A stretch of 64,000 bases of DNA from DASSJT01 sp963715025 (GCA_963715025.1 CAVQQQ010000001.1:1-64000); one strand, 5' to 3'. Positions 1 through 8,432 are shown, counted from the stretch's first letter. Notes: generated by a model not told the origin, from the sequence alone. Numbers and translations: made by a program.

Positions 1-1991
1 CCCCCGCAGGCCGAACTTGTCGCCCTCCTCGACCGCCGTCATGAACTCGTCGGACACGCGCACCGAGTTGTTGGCGTTCTGGTACTGCACGCTGACAATG
101 TCGCCGCCGCCCAGGTCCATGTCGAACCCCGCGTCGCGCAGCGCGCGGATCTTGTCCTCCTGCTCACCTTGGTCGCGATGAACTCCTCGACGTCCGGGTG
201 GTCCACGTCGAGGATGACCATCTTGGCCGCGCGGCGGGTGGCGCCGCCGGACTTGATCGTTCCGGCCGAGGCGTCGGCGCCCCGCATGAAGCTGACCGGG
301 CCGGACGCGGTGCCGCCCCGAGGAGAGCAGCTCCTTGCTGGCGCGGATGCGGGACAGGTTGACGCCCGGACCCGGAGCCGCCCTTGAAGATCAGGCCCTC
401 TTCCTTGTACCAGTCCATGATGGAGTCGACCGAGTCGTCCACAGACAGGATGAAGCAGTTGTGCACCCGCAGGTTGCCGGAGAGGTACTCCCCGCTCTCG
501 GTCTGGATGTCGTAGACCTCCATCTCGCCGAGCGACTCGATACGGTCGATCTGCAGCCGCTTCACCGGCCAGCGCCCAGACCCGGCTTGTCGAAGCTCTG
601 ACCTCCAGCTTGTCCGCCTTCCTCGCTCATGAACCCGATCACGTCCGCGAAGGTCCCACGGTCCCCCGCGTTCTGGATGCGAGCGCTCCAGCAGCCCTGC
701 CGGTTCTCCCGTGCGTCAGCCTGGTAGCCCACGCGGGCGAAGATGCCATATCGAAGGAGCAGCGCTCTGTACGCCGCGGAGGTGCTTTCGCCGATCAGGT
801 CGACCGCGACGGACGAGCGTACGCGCGGACACAAAACCCTCAGCCTGGAAGATGCTGCGCAGGTATGCGGCGACCACGGGAAGCGGCGCGGTGAGGAGAT
901 GCCGCGGCACCTCCATGTCGACGCCCCGCGGCCGAAGGTTCCACTTCGCGACGAACTCCTCGAGCACGGCGCCGTAGATCCGCGTGCGCCGACCATCTAG
1001 AGCTGGGTTCTGCGTCTCGAACGTGCGCTCGTGACGGTGGGCGCCCGGGAAGACCGTGTCGATGTGACCCTGGACCCATTCGAGCTCAGCGGGTGTGACG
1101 GTCATGGCCTCCATGGTGAGCGAGCGGTTCGTGCCGTTGTCCGACCCACGAAACCGTCCGACTGCATCCAGCCCGCCAGGGCTGCCTCGGCGATCTCGGC
1201 GGGTCGATCTGGTTCTCGCCAAACGCCTCGCGACGGTGCCATTCGAGCTGGTCACCGGGTCGCAGGTCTCCCGCGTGCACGAAACGGCCCGTCCCCTCGC
1301 CCGAGCACTTCCAGACCAGGTGGTCCGCCGTGACGTCGAGGGTGTACCCCGCCTTGGTGTGCAGGCGGAGCACCTCCTTGGCCCCGTTCGCCTCGGTCGC
1401 GACGATCCTCGTCAGGCCGTGGGCGTCGTAGACCTTCGTGCCGACCGCGTTGTGCTCGACCAGCTTCCCCGATAGGCACCAGCCCGGCCGGCGTGCTGAC
1501 CAGCGCGTCGTACGGCTGGCACGCCGACACCTGCTGAGGTGACGCTGTGCCCACGTTGAACCACACCGGCGAGTTGAACGCGAACACCTGGTGCAAGCAG
1601 GGCATGGGTCAGCTCGTGCTCGAACACCTCGGCGTCGTCGTCGGACGCGAAGTAGCCGTTGTCGTTGCCGCGCCTTGACGTAGGTGAGGACGACCCGGTC
1701 GATCAGCTGCTTGAGGCTCGACTCGCGCTTGTCGGTGCCCAGCGCCCCCCGGAAGTACTTCGTCGTGACGATCGTCGAGGCGTTGACCGACCAGAAGTCG
1801 GGGAACTCCACCCCGCGCTGGTCGAAGATGGTCTCCCCGGTCTTCCAGTTCTGCTGGACGACGTCGCGCTTCTCCCAGGTCACAGCGTCATAGGGATGCA
1901 CACCCGGGGTGGTGAAGATCCGCTCGACCTTCACACCCTTGCCCCGCGGCCCCTTGCGGACACCTGCGCGTGCCCCTGCGGTCTCGGTCAT
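1..1991 (-). CDS. nrdJ: vitamin B12-dependent (class II) ribonucleotide reductase, 5' part, intein-split and frameshifted
   Basis: This enzyme reduces ribonucleotides to deoxyribonucleotides in the cytoplasm using adenosylcobalamin, with or without oxygen. Only the N-terminal part is in the window; the gene runs off the left edge. Conserved blocks read from the start are VERIFTTPGVHPYDAVTWEKR, FNSPVWFNVG, CFILSVDDS, EEGLIFKGGSGSG and FMRGADASAGTIKSGG. I chose ATG at 1991 because AAGGAGA lies about 9 bases upstream; an in-frame ATG at 2009 has no such site. The blocks lie in all three frames, with breaks near 1670, 1620, 1475, 1200, 860, 590, 375, 325 and 165. Nine or so indels in 2 kb point to poor sequence at a contig edge or to a decaying gene. 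The gene follows nrdR by about 110 bases and is probably in one operon with it. Family certain; integrity unknown. Confidence 0.85.
458..1521 (-). other. intein with DOD-type homing endonuclease inside nrdJ
   Basis: The extein sequence QVSA is followed by Cys1 (codon 1521-1519) and CQPYDALVSTPAGLVPIG, a typical intein N-terminal block. TADHLVW is the block B region with its histidine. The C-terminal junction reads NLRVHN (last codon 460-458) followed at once by Cys+1 of CFILSVDDS. This fits Cys1, His-Asn and Cys+1 self-splicing chemistry. The middle contains segments such as LLTAPLPVVAAYLRSIFQAEG and a later LLLRYGIFARVG, which look like a LAGLIDADG/DOD endonuclease, but they are in different frames. 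The element is about 355 codons, normal for a large intein. Splicing as drawn would fail because of the frameshifts unless these are sequence errors. Confidence 0.85.
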
Positions 1992-2105
1992 GCTGCCTGT
2001 CTCCTTCATCCCGGGATCCTCCGGGCGTCGTGACCTTCATGGACTGTTCTATCGGTGGCCACCGACAGGGGAACGGTGGCGGCAAACGGGTTCGGCCGCG
2101 CTGAT

Positions 2106-2594
2106 TCAGCCGGCCGGCATACCCGGTTGTGGCTCTGATGCTGTTGCGTCGCGCTCGGCGCGCAGCAGGGTGATGGCCGCCTCGAAGTCCTCCAGGCTGT
2201 CGAAGGCGCGGTAGACGCTGGCGAAGCGCAGGTAGGCCACTTCGTCCAGCTCGCGCAGGGGCTCGAGGACCGCCATGCCCACCTCGTGGGCGTCGACCTC
2301 GGCACTCCCCTGCTGGCGGATGGACTCCTCCACCCGCTGGGCCAGGCGGGCCAGGTCGTCCTCGGTGACCGGGCGGCCCTGGCAGGCCTTGCGGACGCCG
2401 ACGAGCACCTTGGCCCGGCTGAACGGCTCGGTCGCGCCCGAGCGCTTCACGACCGACAGGCTCGCCGTCTCGATCGTCGTGAACCGCCGGCCGCACTCAG
2501 GGCACTGCCGGCGACGGCGGATCGAGGTGCCGTCGTCGGTGGTGCGCGAGTCCATGACCCGGGAGTCGGTGTGACGGCAGAACGGGCAGTGCAT
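2106..2594 (-). CDS. nrdR: transcriptional repressor NrdR
   Basis: NrdR is the ATP/dATP-sensing repressor of ribonucleotide reductase genes. The 162-residue product has the usual length. It starts with a zinc ribbon (MHCPFC and CPECGRRF, cysteines about residues 3, 6, 31 and 34) and continues into an ATP-cone domain (VVKRSGATEPFSRAKV and following). Start at 2594 is supported by GGAGGGG a few bases upstream. It lies directly before nrdJ on the same strand, and two NrdR-box-like palindromes sit upstream, so it probably controls its own operon. In mycobacteria nrdR adjoins the LysM/lexA pair; here that pair is 25.7 kb away. Very sure of the identity. Confidence 0.96.
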   Translation of the reverse strand: MHCPFCRHTDSRVMDSRTTDDGTSIRRRRQCPECGRRFTTIETASLSVVKRSGATEPFSRAKVLVGVRKACQGRPVTEDDLARLAQRVEESIRQQGSAEVDAHEVGMAVLEPLRELDEVAYLRFASVYRAFDSLEDFEAAITLLRAERDATASEPQPGMPAG

Positions 2595-2616
2595 GTGACC
2601 CCTCCTCCTGGCTCGG

Positions 2617-2661
2617 TTGTGGACTCATGTGGGGACTTGGTGTGGATAACGTGTGGGTAAC
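2617..2661 (-). promoter_or_regulatory. cluster of DnaA-box-like repeats upstream of nrdR
   Basis: Read on the minus strand, TTATCCACA (2641-2649 region) is the perfect consensus DnaA box and TTACCCACA follows at about 2652-2660. Two weaker TGTGG repeats start at 2618 and 2628. The four TGTGG cores are 10, 13 and 11 bases apart, so they fall roughly on one helix face. The cluster lies between the NrdR boxes and the nrdR start codon. DnaA control of nrd genes is known in Escherichia coli; here it is an inference. Confidence 0.5.
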
Positions 2662-2676
2662 GAGATAGAGCCTGTG

Positions 2677-2725
2677 CACTAGATGTGGAGGAACTACACC
2701 GTTGTGACTACTAGATATAGACATT
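2677..2725 (-). promoter_or_regulatory. two NrdR-box-like sites upstream of nrdR
   Basis: CACTAGATGTGG at 2677-2688 and ACTAGATATAGACA at 2710-2723 resemble NrdR boxes (core of the ACACTATATCTAGTGT type). The shared ACTAGAT starts are exactly 32 bases apart, about three helical turns, as is typical of paired NrdR boxes. The second copy is the better match. They lie 80-130 bases upstream of nrdR. Family knowledge supports repression of the nrdR-nrdJ operon; binding is inferred. Confidence 0.65.
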
Positions 2726-3037
2726 CAACGCCCCCGGGCTCGCAAATGCAAGCCACTTGGCCGGGTTGACGGAGGCCCTCGCGTTTGCGCAGGTCACGTG
2801 CCCCGAGGGGGTATGCCGTGGAGTCGCCTTCGGCGTGTCGCAGGACTATTCGTGGGGCTGCCGTGACTTGTGTGACGGTCTCTCGCTCCGCCTTCGCCGG
2901 GCAGACGACCCCAGAGGGACGCGGCGCTCCGACCGCGAGTCCACATCGCCCGACACCGTTCGCCGGGGGAAGCGCACCTTCCTCGATTGACCCACAGACA
3001 CCCGTCGCCTGTCGGCGATCGGTGGTTCGCTGGGGCA
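2726..3037. other. intergenic stretch without a supported gene
   Basis: No reading frame here has a plausible start, ribosome site and conserved product on either strand. The stretch contains one copy of the GTATGCCG octamer at 2811-2818. It separates the nrdR promoter from the divergent acetyltransferase gene, so it probably holds that gene's promoter. Confidence 0.5.
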
Positions 3038-3651
3038 ATGACCTGGGAGACGCATCCCGTGACGCCCGACCGGTTCGAGGACTTCGCCGACGTCATCAAC
3101 CGGAATCGCCGGGCCAACCACTGTTGGTGCCTGTCCCATCGGCTCACCGCCGGCGAGATCGAGGAGCTCGGCGGGGGAAGCCGCGAGCAGGCGATGCGCC
3201 GGCTCTGCGAGCGCGACCACCCACCCGGAGTGGTCACCTACCTCGACGGCGAGGCCGTGGGCTGGTGCAACATCGGCCCGCGCTCGGAGATCACCCGGCT
3301 GGCCCGCTCCCGCCTGATCCGGCCGTTCGACGACGTACCGGTGTGGAGCATCATCTGTGTGGTCGTCCGACCCGGGCACCGCGGGCAGGGCGTGACCCGG
3401 CACCTCATCCAGGGCGCCGTGGAGTATGCCGCGTCACATGGGGCGCCTGCTGTGGAGGCCCACCCGGTCGACCCGCCGGACGCATGGACCTCACGATGGC
3501 CTTCGTGGGCACGCGAGCGATGTTCGAGACGGCAGGCTTCCGGGTCGTCGGCACCACCGACGCCGTCGCCAGCGGGATGCCGCGTCTGGTGATGCGCCGC
3601 GACCTCAGCGCTGAGCGCGAGGATGCCCCTGCGCACCTGGCCCCAACCTGA
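3038..3651 (+). CDS. GNAT family N-acetyltransferase, frameshifted
   Basis: The product resembles small GNAT acetyltransferases that move an acetyl group from acetyl-CoA to an amine; the substrate is unknown. The reading frame starts at ATG 3038 (MTWETHPVTPDRFEDF). It carries the acetyl-CoA binding segment VWSIICVVVRPGHRGQGVTR, where RPGHRGQG is the Q/RxxGxG loop. The frame changes near 3480, after HPVDPPD, and continues as MDLTMAFVGTRAMFETAGFRVV to the stop at 3651. The break can be explained by loss of one copy of a four-base tandem GGAC repeat. Either a slippage mutation or a sequence error is possible. About 204 residues if the frame is repaired, a normal length. It stands alone between nrdR and a convergent oxidoreductase gene. 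Confidence 0.75.
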
Positions 3652-3665
3652 GCCGGGACTGGAGC

Positions 3666-4535
3666 CTAGCCGTGGCCCTGTGAGCGACCGCGGGCCACCG
3701 CCTCGCGGACGGCTGTCGCCGTTTGCCGGCCGTACCACTCAATGGCCTTGCGGTCGTCGCTTGCGAGGATGAACGTCGCGAACCCGTGCCGCAGCGCCAG
3801 CTCGACCAGCCGCTCTGGCGTCGCCGACCCTTGGTCGACGTTGACGAGCCGTCGGATGTCAGCCGGCAAGCGGCCGGCTTGCACCGCCGCCTCGTCGATG
3901 ATGGCGTTCCGGGTGTCGATCGCGTCCGCGTCGCCGAGCCAGGCCAGGCTCGGCAGCCACCCGTCGGCGAGCCGGCCGACGAGGCGCAGCATTCGCGGCT
4001 TGCCGGCACCGACCCAGATCGGCACGTCGTGCGCGGGAGCGGGCCCGCGCTTGGCGCCGACTACCTGGTAGTGCTGACCCTCGATCCGCACACCGCCCTT
4101 GACGCTGGTGTCCCACAGGGTGCCGACCACCTCGATGGCCTCCTGCAGCGCCTGGACCGCCTGGCCGCCCTCGAGCCGGCGGCCACCCATCGCGACGATG
4201 GCGTCCCAGAATGCGCCAGCCGCCCAGCCCCAGCACCGCTCGCCCGCCGCTGAGGAGGTCGAGGCTCGCGACGGCCCGCGCCAGAACCGCCGGCGGGCCG
4301 GCAGCGGCAGGTTGGCAACGTTGGCTGCGAGCTGCACCCGCTCGGTCCGGGCGGCGACGTAGGCCAGCAGGGTCAAGGTGTCGAGGAACGCCGGCTGGTA
4401 TGGGTGGTCCTGGAACGTCACGAGGTCCAGGCCGGCCTCCTCGGTGGCGACGGCGAGATCGACCGCGTGCTGCGGCTCACGGGCAGAAGGGGTGATGAAG
4501 GTGCCGAAGGTCAGGTCATGCCCGTAGTCGCCCAT
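3666..4535 (-). CDS. luciferase-like (LLM class) flavin-dependent oxidoreductase
   Basis: LLM proteins are F420- or FMN-dependent oxidoreductases with a TIM-barrel fold. MGDYGHDLTFGTFITPSA, LVTFQDHPYQPAFLDTL, the RVQLAANVANLPL strand, AGKPRMLRLVGRLADGWLPS and the C-terminal ATFILASDD support the call. Start 4535 is chosen because the family begins at this point; an upstream ATG at 4571 only adds a poor extension. Between about 4300 and 4212 the translated residues make no sense, while another frame reads PPAVLARAVASLDLLSGG then VLGLGG. Two compensating frameshifts therefore bracket about 30 codons. The product is 289 residues. The cofactor cannot be told from sequence alone. It is convergent with the acetyltransferase gene, 14 bases apart. 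Confidence 0.8.
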   Translation of the reverse strand: MGDYGHDLTFGTFITPSAREPQHAVDLAVATEEAGLDLVTFQDHPYQPAFLDTLTLLAYVAARTERVQLAANVANLPLPARRRFWRGPSRASTSSAAGERCWGWAAGAFWDAIVAMGGRRLEGGQAVQALQEAIEVVGTLWDTSVKGGVRIEGQHYQVVGAKRGPAPAHDVPIWVGAGKPRMLRLVGRLADGWLPSLAWLGDADAIDTRNAIIDEAAVQAGRLPADIRRLVNVDQGSATPERLVELALRHGFATFILASDDRKAIEWYGRQTATAVREAVARGRSQGHG

Positions 4536-4830
4536 GCTGCGGCAAGGCGCTGTGCAGCCGCGGTATTCCATGCCAGTCGCGTATGCCGGGTGCTCGCCCC
4601 CGCGCTTCGCCTCGGATGATTCGACACCAACTGCGTTACTGCGGAGGCCTCACCTCATGCCCGACGACACGCCGAAGTCACACCCGCCACTTTCGTAACA
4701 GACCCTAGGCCTCGCGACCTTGGTCGGATCATTCGTCAGTTCAGTTCCGGGCATCCGACTCTCCTTTGAACTGCGGCGGCTCAGGCCGTCCCGGTGGCGG
4801 CTGGACTGAGCCTGCCGCGGAGCGGCTTGG

Positions 4831-5562
4831 GTGGCTGTGACGTTGGTACCGGAGGCCGGTGACTTCTGTCTGCGGTGCGCCGTTGGTGCCATGCTGCTGG
4901 GGGTTGACTCCCGTGCCGCCGCGGCGGCGGGACCGCTCTCGCGGCTGCCGGCCGAGGTGCTCACCCGGTTGCTGGACGGACACACCCTGATCCGGGCCGC
5001 GGCCGGCGGCGTTCTATATCGCCCCGGCGAAACCGCAGGCCTGCATCTCGTGGTTGAGGGGTTGCTGCGGGTGTCGATGGTCTCCGAGGAGGGACGCCAG
5101 GTCACCCTCCGGTACGCCCGGCGTGGCGATGTGCTCGGGGTACCCTTGGTCATTTCCGGGACCGTCCCTGTGTACGCCCAAGCTGTCACCGACGCGGTCG
5201 CGATCACCACCCGGCCCGGGATTCTGCCGCAGCTGGCCCGACGTGACCCACGCGTCGGGATATGGCTGGCCGACGAGCTCGCCGCGCGCGTCGACGGGCT
5301 GCTGCAGGAGCTCGCGATGAACGCGTTCTGGCCGGTGCGCCGACGGCTTGGGCGGCATCTGCTCGACCTGGCTGTCAACGAACAGCAGGGGCAGGTGCTG
5401 CTGGTACACGCCAACCACCAGGAGCTCGCCGACGCGGTCGGGACCGTGCGCGAGGTCGTCGCACGCACGCTCGCCGCCCTGCGCGACGACGGGTACATCA
5501 CCACCCAATCCGACGGCATCCGGCTTCTCGACGCGCAAGGGCTGGCGCACCTGCCCCACTGA
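4831..5562 (+). CDS. Crp/Fnr family transcriptional regulator
   Basis: The 243-residue protein has an N-terminal cyclic-nucleotide-binding-like beta barrel (about residues 35-150; GVLYRPGETAGLHLVVEGLLRV is the typical strand-loop) and a C-terminal Crp-type winged helix (about 165-240; HQELADAVGTVREVVARTLAAL is the recognition helix region). GTG at 4831 is used, with GGAGCGG about 8 bases upstream. An alternative is ATG 4891. With the GTG start there is a Cys-x-x-Cys near residues 13-16, too little for an FNR-type iron-sulfur site. The ligand and targets are unknown. The gene stands alone; a role for the low-oxygen genes downstream is only a guess. Confidence 0.85.
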   Translation: MAVTLVPEAGDFCLRCAVGAMLLGVDSRAAAAAGPLSRLPAEVLTRLLDGHTLIRAAAGGVLYRPGETAGLHLVVEGLLRVSMVSEEGRQVTLRYARRGDVLGVPLVISGTVPVYAQAVTDAVAITTRPGILPQLARRDPRVGIWLADELAARVDGLLQELAMNAFWPVRRRLGRHLLDLAVNEQQGQVLLVHANHQELADAVGTVREVVARTLAALRDDGYITTQSDGIRLLDAQGLAHLPH

Positions 5563-5636
5563 CCGAGGCCGCCGTCAACGCCTGCCCGGCGGCCAAAGAA
5601 GGCGGACGATTGTTCCGCGGATCGTCACACCGGTCG

Positions 5637-5740
5637 ATGCCGCTCCGTCACCTTCGGTGCAGGCACACCGCCTATCTGGTCATCACCCTTATCGCGATCT
5701 CGGCGAACACCTTCTCCGGCGTGGGCGTCCATCCGGCATG
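5637..5740 (+). pseudogene. possible remnant of a small DoxX-like membrane protein
   Basis: A short stretch reads HTAYLVITLIAISANTFSGV, which looks like the first membrane helix of a small DoxX-type integral membrane protein. The reading after this point loses all similarity and hydrophobic pattern and runs into the opposite-strand SRPBCC gene. If real, only about 30 codons remain. This is a weak call based on pattern alone. Confidence 0.25.
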
Positions 5741-5776
5741 GGGGCAGAGGACGGCTTGCGGGTGTTTGTCGGGGTA

Positions 5777-6223
5777 CTACGCGGTGCTACGGGTGCTGCC
5801 GTGTTCCAGCAGTTGTTTCAAGGCCTGGAGGTTGTCGGCAACCGCCTTCTTGAGGCTGGGTGCAGCCAGCGATGCGACTAGCCCCAGCGCGCCGGCCGGT
5901 TCCAGGTGCATGGCGTTGGTCAGCACAGTGGTGCCGCCGGCCGCCTCGAGCTGGTAGCTGCTCGTGGACCGGAAGGGGCCTAGCGTTCCTCGGATGGCTA
6001 CGAACCGCTCGGGATCGAGTTCGGTCACCTCGAATGTCTCGACCGCCGGCCGTGGGATCGTCCGCGTCTGCGTGTATCTGGTGCCGAGTCCGACCGGTCC
6101 GGTGCCGCTCCGGCGGGTCTGGCTGATGGCGTAGTTCCACAGCGGCAGGTTCTCGAAGTCGCTGAGGAACGCGAAGACGTGGGCGGGACTGCGGTGAATC
6201 GTCACCGTGTTGCTGAACTGCAT
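5777..6223 (-). CDS. SRPBCC family protein (polyketide cyclase/START-like)
   Basis: SRPBCC proteins are small helix-grip folds that bind hydrophobic ligands in a deep cavity. The 148-residue product shows the family pattern: SNTVTIHRSPAHVFAFLSDFENLPLWN at the start, LGTRYTQTRTI and FEVTELDPERFVAIRG strands, and a long C-terminal helix (LKKAVADNLQALKQLLE). Start ATG 6223 has AGGAA just upstream. The ligand is unknown. It is divergent from the cupin gene, about 320 bases apart. Confidence 0.85.
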   Translation of the reverse strand: MQFSNTVTIHRSPAHVFAFLSDFENLPLWNYAISQTRRSGTGPVGLGTRYTQTRTIPRPAVETFEVTELDPERFVAIRGTLGPFRSTSSYQLEAAGGTTVLTNAMHLEPAGALGLVASLAAPSLKKAVADNLQALKQLLEHGSTRSTA

Positions 6224-6541
6224 GGCTGTTTCCTTCCTATAGGGCGGGGGCGGGCCGCATCTGGAGCAAGCGTCGTCTGGTCAAGCGGGCCCTGGCTGTG
6301 ACATCTGTCCGAGGCTCGGTGACTTTCGTGTGCGTCCCCTTTGCGGTCCTGGTCAACCCAAGGACCCGGCCCGGCGCGCCCGAGCTCCCACCAACGTCAC
6401 TGGACGTCGGACACATGTCACAGGCGACCATTGCTCCGGCGGGCAACAATGAACGCGACAACAACAGTTCTTCGACAAGGCCCAGGCCGCCTACCGCCGC
6501 AACGCTCCCTGAGAAGCCGCGACCAACCAAGGAATCTCACC
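6224..6541. other. intergenic region between divergent SRPBCC and cupin genes
   Basis: No gene is supported. An open frame runs through from about 6341 into the cupin gene, but its first 67 codons have no family match and the cupin ATG at 6542 has its own AAGGAA site. The region presumably carries both promoters; I see no strong palindrome. Confidence 0.4.
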
Positions 6542-7183
6542 ATGACGAACCCCACCGACTTGTCCGCCGCGTTCGCCGGACTGGAGCATCCCTGGTCGCC
6601 GCTCACCATCGGCGTGCTCAACGACTACGACATCCGTGTCGTGAGGACCGAAGGCGAGTTCACCGCGCACACGCACACCGACACCGACGAGCTCTTCTTG
6701 GTGCTGGCGGGATCATTGGTCATTCGCTTCGACCACGACGAGGTGCACCTCGGGCCAGGACAGCTGTACGTCGTGCCGCGAGGCACACGGCATCAGCCGA
6801 TTGCTGCCGAGGGCGGAGCGGAAGTTGTGCTTGTCGAGCCGAGCAGCACCGTGAACACCGGAGACACCCGCAGCCACCTGACGGCCGTCCGCCGAATCGC
6901 CCCGCATGCTGCACACAGCCGGCAGGTGCTCGTCAGCGGATCACGAACCCAGACTTCTCAGGGCATCGACCCGGACCCGACCAGCCCACCCGGCGATCTT
7001 CCGACGTACCGGGTACTGACCGGCAAGGATGACGCGGCCTTCTGTCACCGCGTCAGCGAGGCGCTGGACCTCGGCTATGAGCTCCATGGCAGTCCGGCGC
7101 TGACGTTCAACGGCGAACACGTGGTGGTGGCGCAGGTCCTGCTGTGGCCGGCTGCCGCCCGGCCCAACGCCGAGTCCGGCTAA
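6542..7183 (+). CDS. cupin-domain protein with C-terminal DUF1737-like domain
   Basis: The 213-residue product begins MTNPTDLSAAFAGLEHPWSP. Residues about 25-110 form a single cupin barrel: FTAHTHTDTDELFLVLAG is cupin motif 1, with metal-ligand histidines, and GPGQLYVVPRGTRHQP is motif 2. After a linker (about 125-160) the end reads YRVLTGKDDAAFCHRVSEAL, then ALTFNGEHVVVAQVLLW, which fits the short DUF1737 family normally found as a stand-alone protein. The fusion suggests that the two act together, but no substrate can be named. Start 6542 is preceded by AAGGAA. It lies upstream of an SDR gene on the same strand. Confidence 0.8.
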   Translation: MTNPTDLSAAFAGLEHPWSPLTIGVLNDYDIRVVRTEGEFTAHTHTDTDELFLVLAGSLVIRFDHDEVHLGPGQLYVVPRGTRHQPIAAEGGAEVVLVEPSSTVNTGDTRSHLTAVRRIAPHAAHSRQVLVSGSRTQTSQGIDPDPTSPPGDLPTYRVLTGKDDAAFCHRVSEALDLGYELHGSPALTFNGEHVVVAQVLLWPAAARPNAESG

Positions 7184-7406
7184 AGACCTGTCGGCACGCA
7201 CCGCCCTGGCGGTGTGGAACAGGGACCGCCCACGACGCTGGTGCCGACCGCGCGCTTAGCGGCGCCAGCGAGCGCCGCCAGCCGGACGCCACACCTCCAC
7301 CATGCCGCCGGGGCGAGTCCGGGCACCCGGGCCGTTCGGCCCTAGTCCGACCGGAACACCCGCCGCAAGGTGGGTAGGAGTCATCACGACAGCGAAAGGC
7401 GGACTT

Positions 7407-8168
7407 ATGAACAGCTACGGTCTCGGCGGCAAGGTCGCCGTCATCACCGGGGGCGGATCGGGCATCGGCCGTGCCTGCGCCCACACCATGGCCCGCTCCG
7501 GTGCCGACGTCTCGATCTGGGACCTGGACCAGGCCGCCATGGACGTCGTCATCAAGGAGCTCGAGGGCTACGACTATCGGGTCCACAGCGCGGTGGTCGA
7601 CGTCAGCGACCCGGCAGCCGTCGACGCCGCCATGGACGATGTCGTGAAGCACTTCGGCCACGTCGACATCGCTGTCTGCAACGCTGGCATCGGCGGTGAG
7701 CAGGCAACAAGCGGCGAGTACTCCGACGAGGGATGGCACAAGGTCATCAGCGTCAACCTCGACGGCGTCTTCTTCACCGAGCGCGCGGCGATCCGGGCGA
7801 TGAAGGCCTCCGGACGCGGCGGCTCGATCGTCAACATGGCCTCGATCCTCGGCGCCGTGGGCTTCGCGAACAGCAGCGCGTACACGGCTGCCAAGCACGG
7901 CGTCATCGGCCTGACCCAGGCGGCTGCCTGGGAGCACGCGGTCGATGGCATCCGGGTCAACGCGGTCGGCCCGGGCTTCATCCACACGCCCCTGCTCGAC
8001 AAGAGCCTCGACCAGCCGGTGCTGGACTACCTCGCCTCCCAGCACGCCCTTCAGCGTCTCGGCGAGCCCGAGGAGGTCGCCGAACTGGTCGCCTGGCTCG
8101 CCAGCGACGGCGCATCGTTCGCAACCGGCACCTACTACCCGATCGACGGCGGCTACCTCGCCCGATAA
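7407..8168 (+). CDS. short-chain dehydrogenase/reductase (SDR)
   Basis: This is a classical SDR oxidoreductase of 253 residues. The NAD(P)-binding motif is TGGGSGIG at about residues 14-21. D-L-D after the second strand (IWDLDQ) suggests NAD(H) preference. CNAGIG is the NAG motif, SIVNMAS carries the catalytic serine strand, and YTAAKHG is the YxxxK active site. The C-terminal GTYYPIDGGYLAR is the usual end of the family. Start ATG 7407 has an AAAGGCGG site. Substrate unknown. The cupin gene lies 223 bases upstream and a strong hairpin follows. Confidence 0.92.
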   Translation: MNSYGLGGKVAVITGGGSGIGRACAHTMARSGADVSIWDLDQAAMDVVIKELEGYDYRVHSAVVDVSDPAAVDAAMDDVVKHFGHVDIAVCNAGIGGEQATSGEYSDEGWHKVISVNLDGVFFTERAAIRAMKASGRGGSIVNMASILGAVGFANSSAYTAAKHGVIGLTQAAAWEHAVDGIRVNAVGPGFIHTPLLDKSLDQPVLDYLASQHALQRLGEPEEVAELVAWLASDGASFATGTYYPIDGGYLAR

Positions 8169-8215
8169 GACGTCATCCAGTGGCGGGCGGCGGCCCGTGG
8201 CAGGGTGATTCAGGG

Positions 8216-8252
8216 GCGCGCCCGGGTTGGACAACCTCCAGCCCGGGCGCGC
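8216..8252 (+). terminator. GC-rich hairpin after the SDR gene
   Basis: GCGCGCCCGGG at 8216-8226 pairs perfectly with CCCGGGCGCGC at 8242-8252 around a 15-base loop. It lies 48 bases after the SDR stop and before the next gene. It lacks a T-run, so it may be a U-less actinobacterial terminator or an mRNA end-stabiliser. Confidence 0.5.
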
Positions 8253-8432
8253 GTACGCCCCGGTGATCAGGTCGCGCCCCCCGTCTCCACTCCCGCTGCC
8301 CGGCAGTGCGACGGGAGGCGTTCAAGGCACCAACCGGGTGTATGCCGGTCAGCTGGCTCCGCGCCCGGCGTGCCGTTGGGCGCGACGGCTCGGCCGACCC
8401 GCAATAGGCTTGTCCTGGAAGGGAGGCGGAGC

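Noticed and set aside
2617..2725. Possible replication origin
   Set aside because: Only two good DnaA boxes, no AT-rich unwinding region and no dnaA/dnaN nearby; a promoter role is more likely.
2595..2725. Cobalamin riboswitch before the B12-dependent reductase
   Set aside because: No B12-box-like sequence or long structured leader is visible; the region is short and filled with NrdR- and DnaA-like sites.
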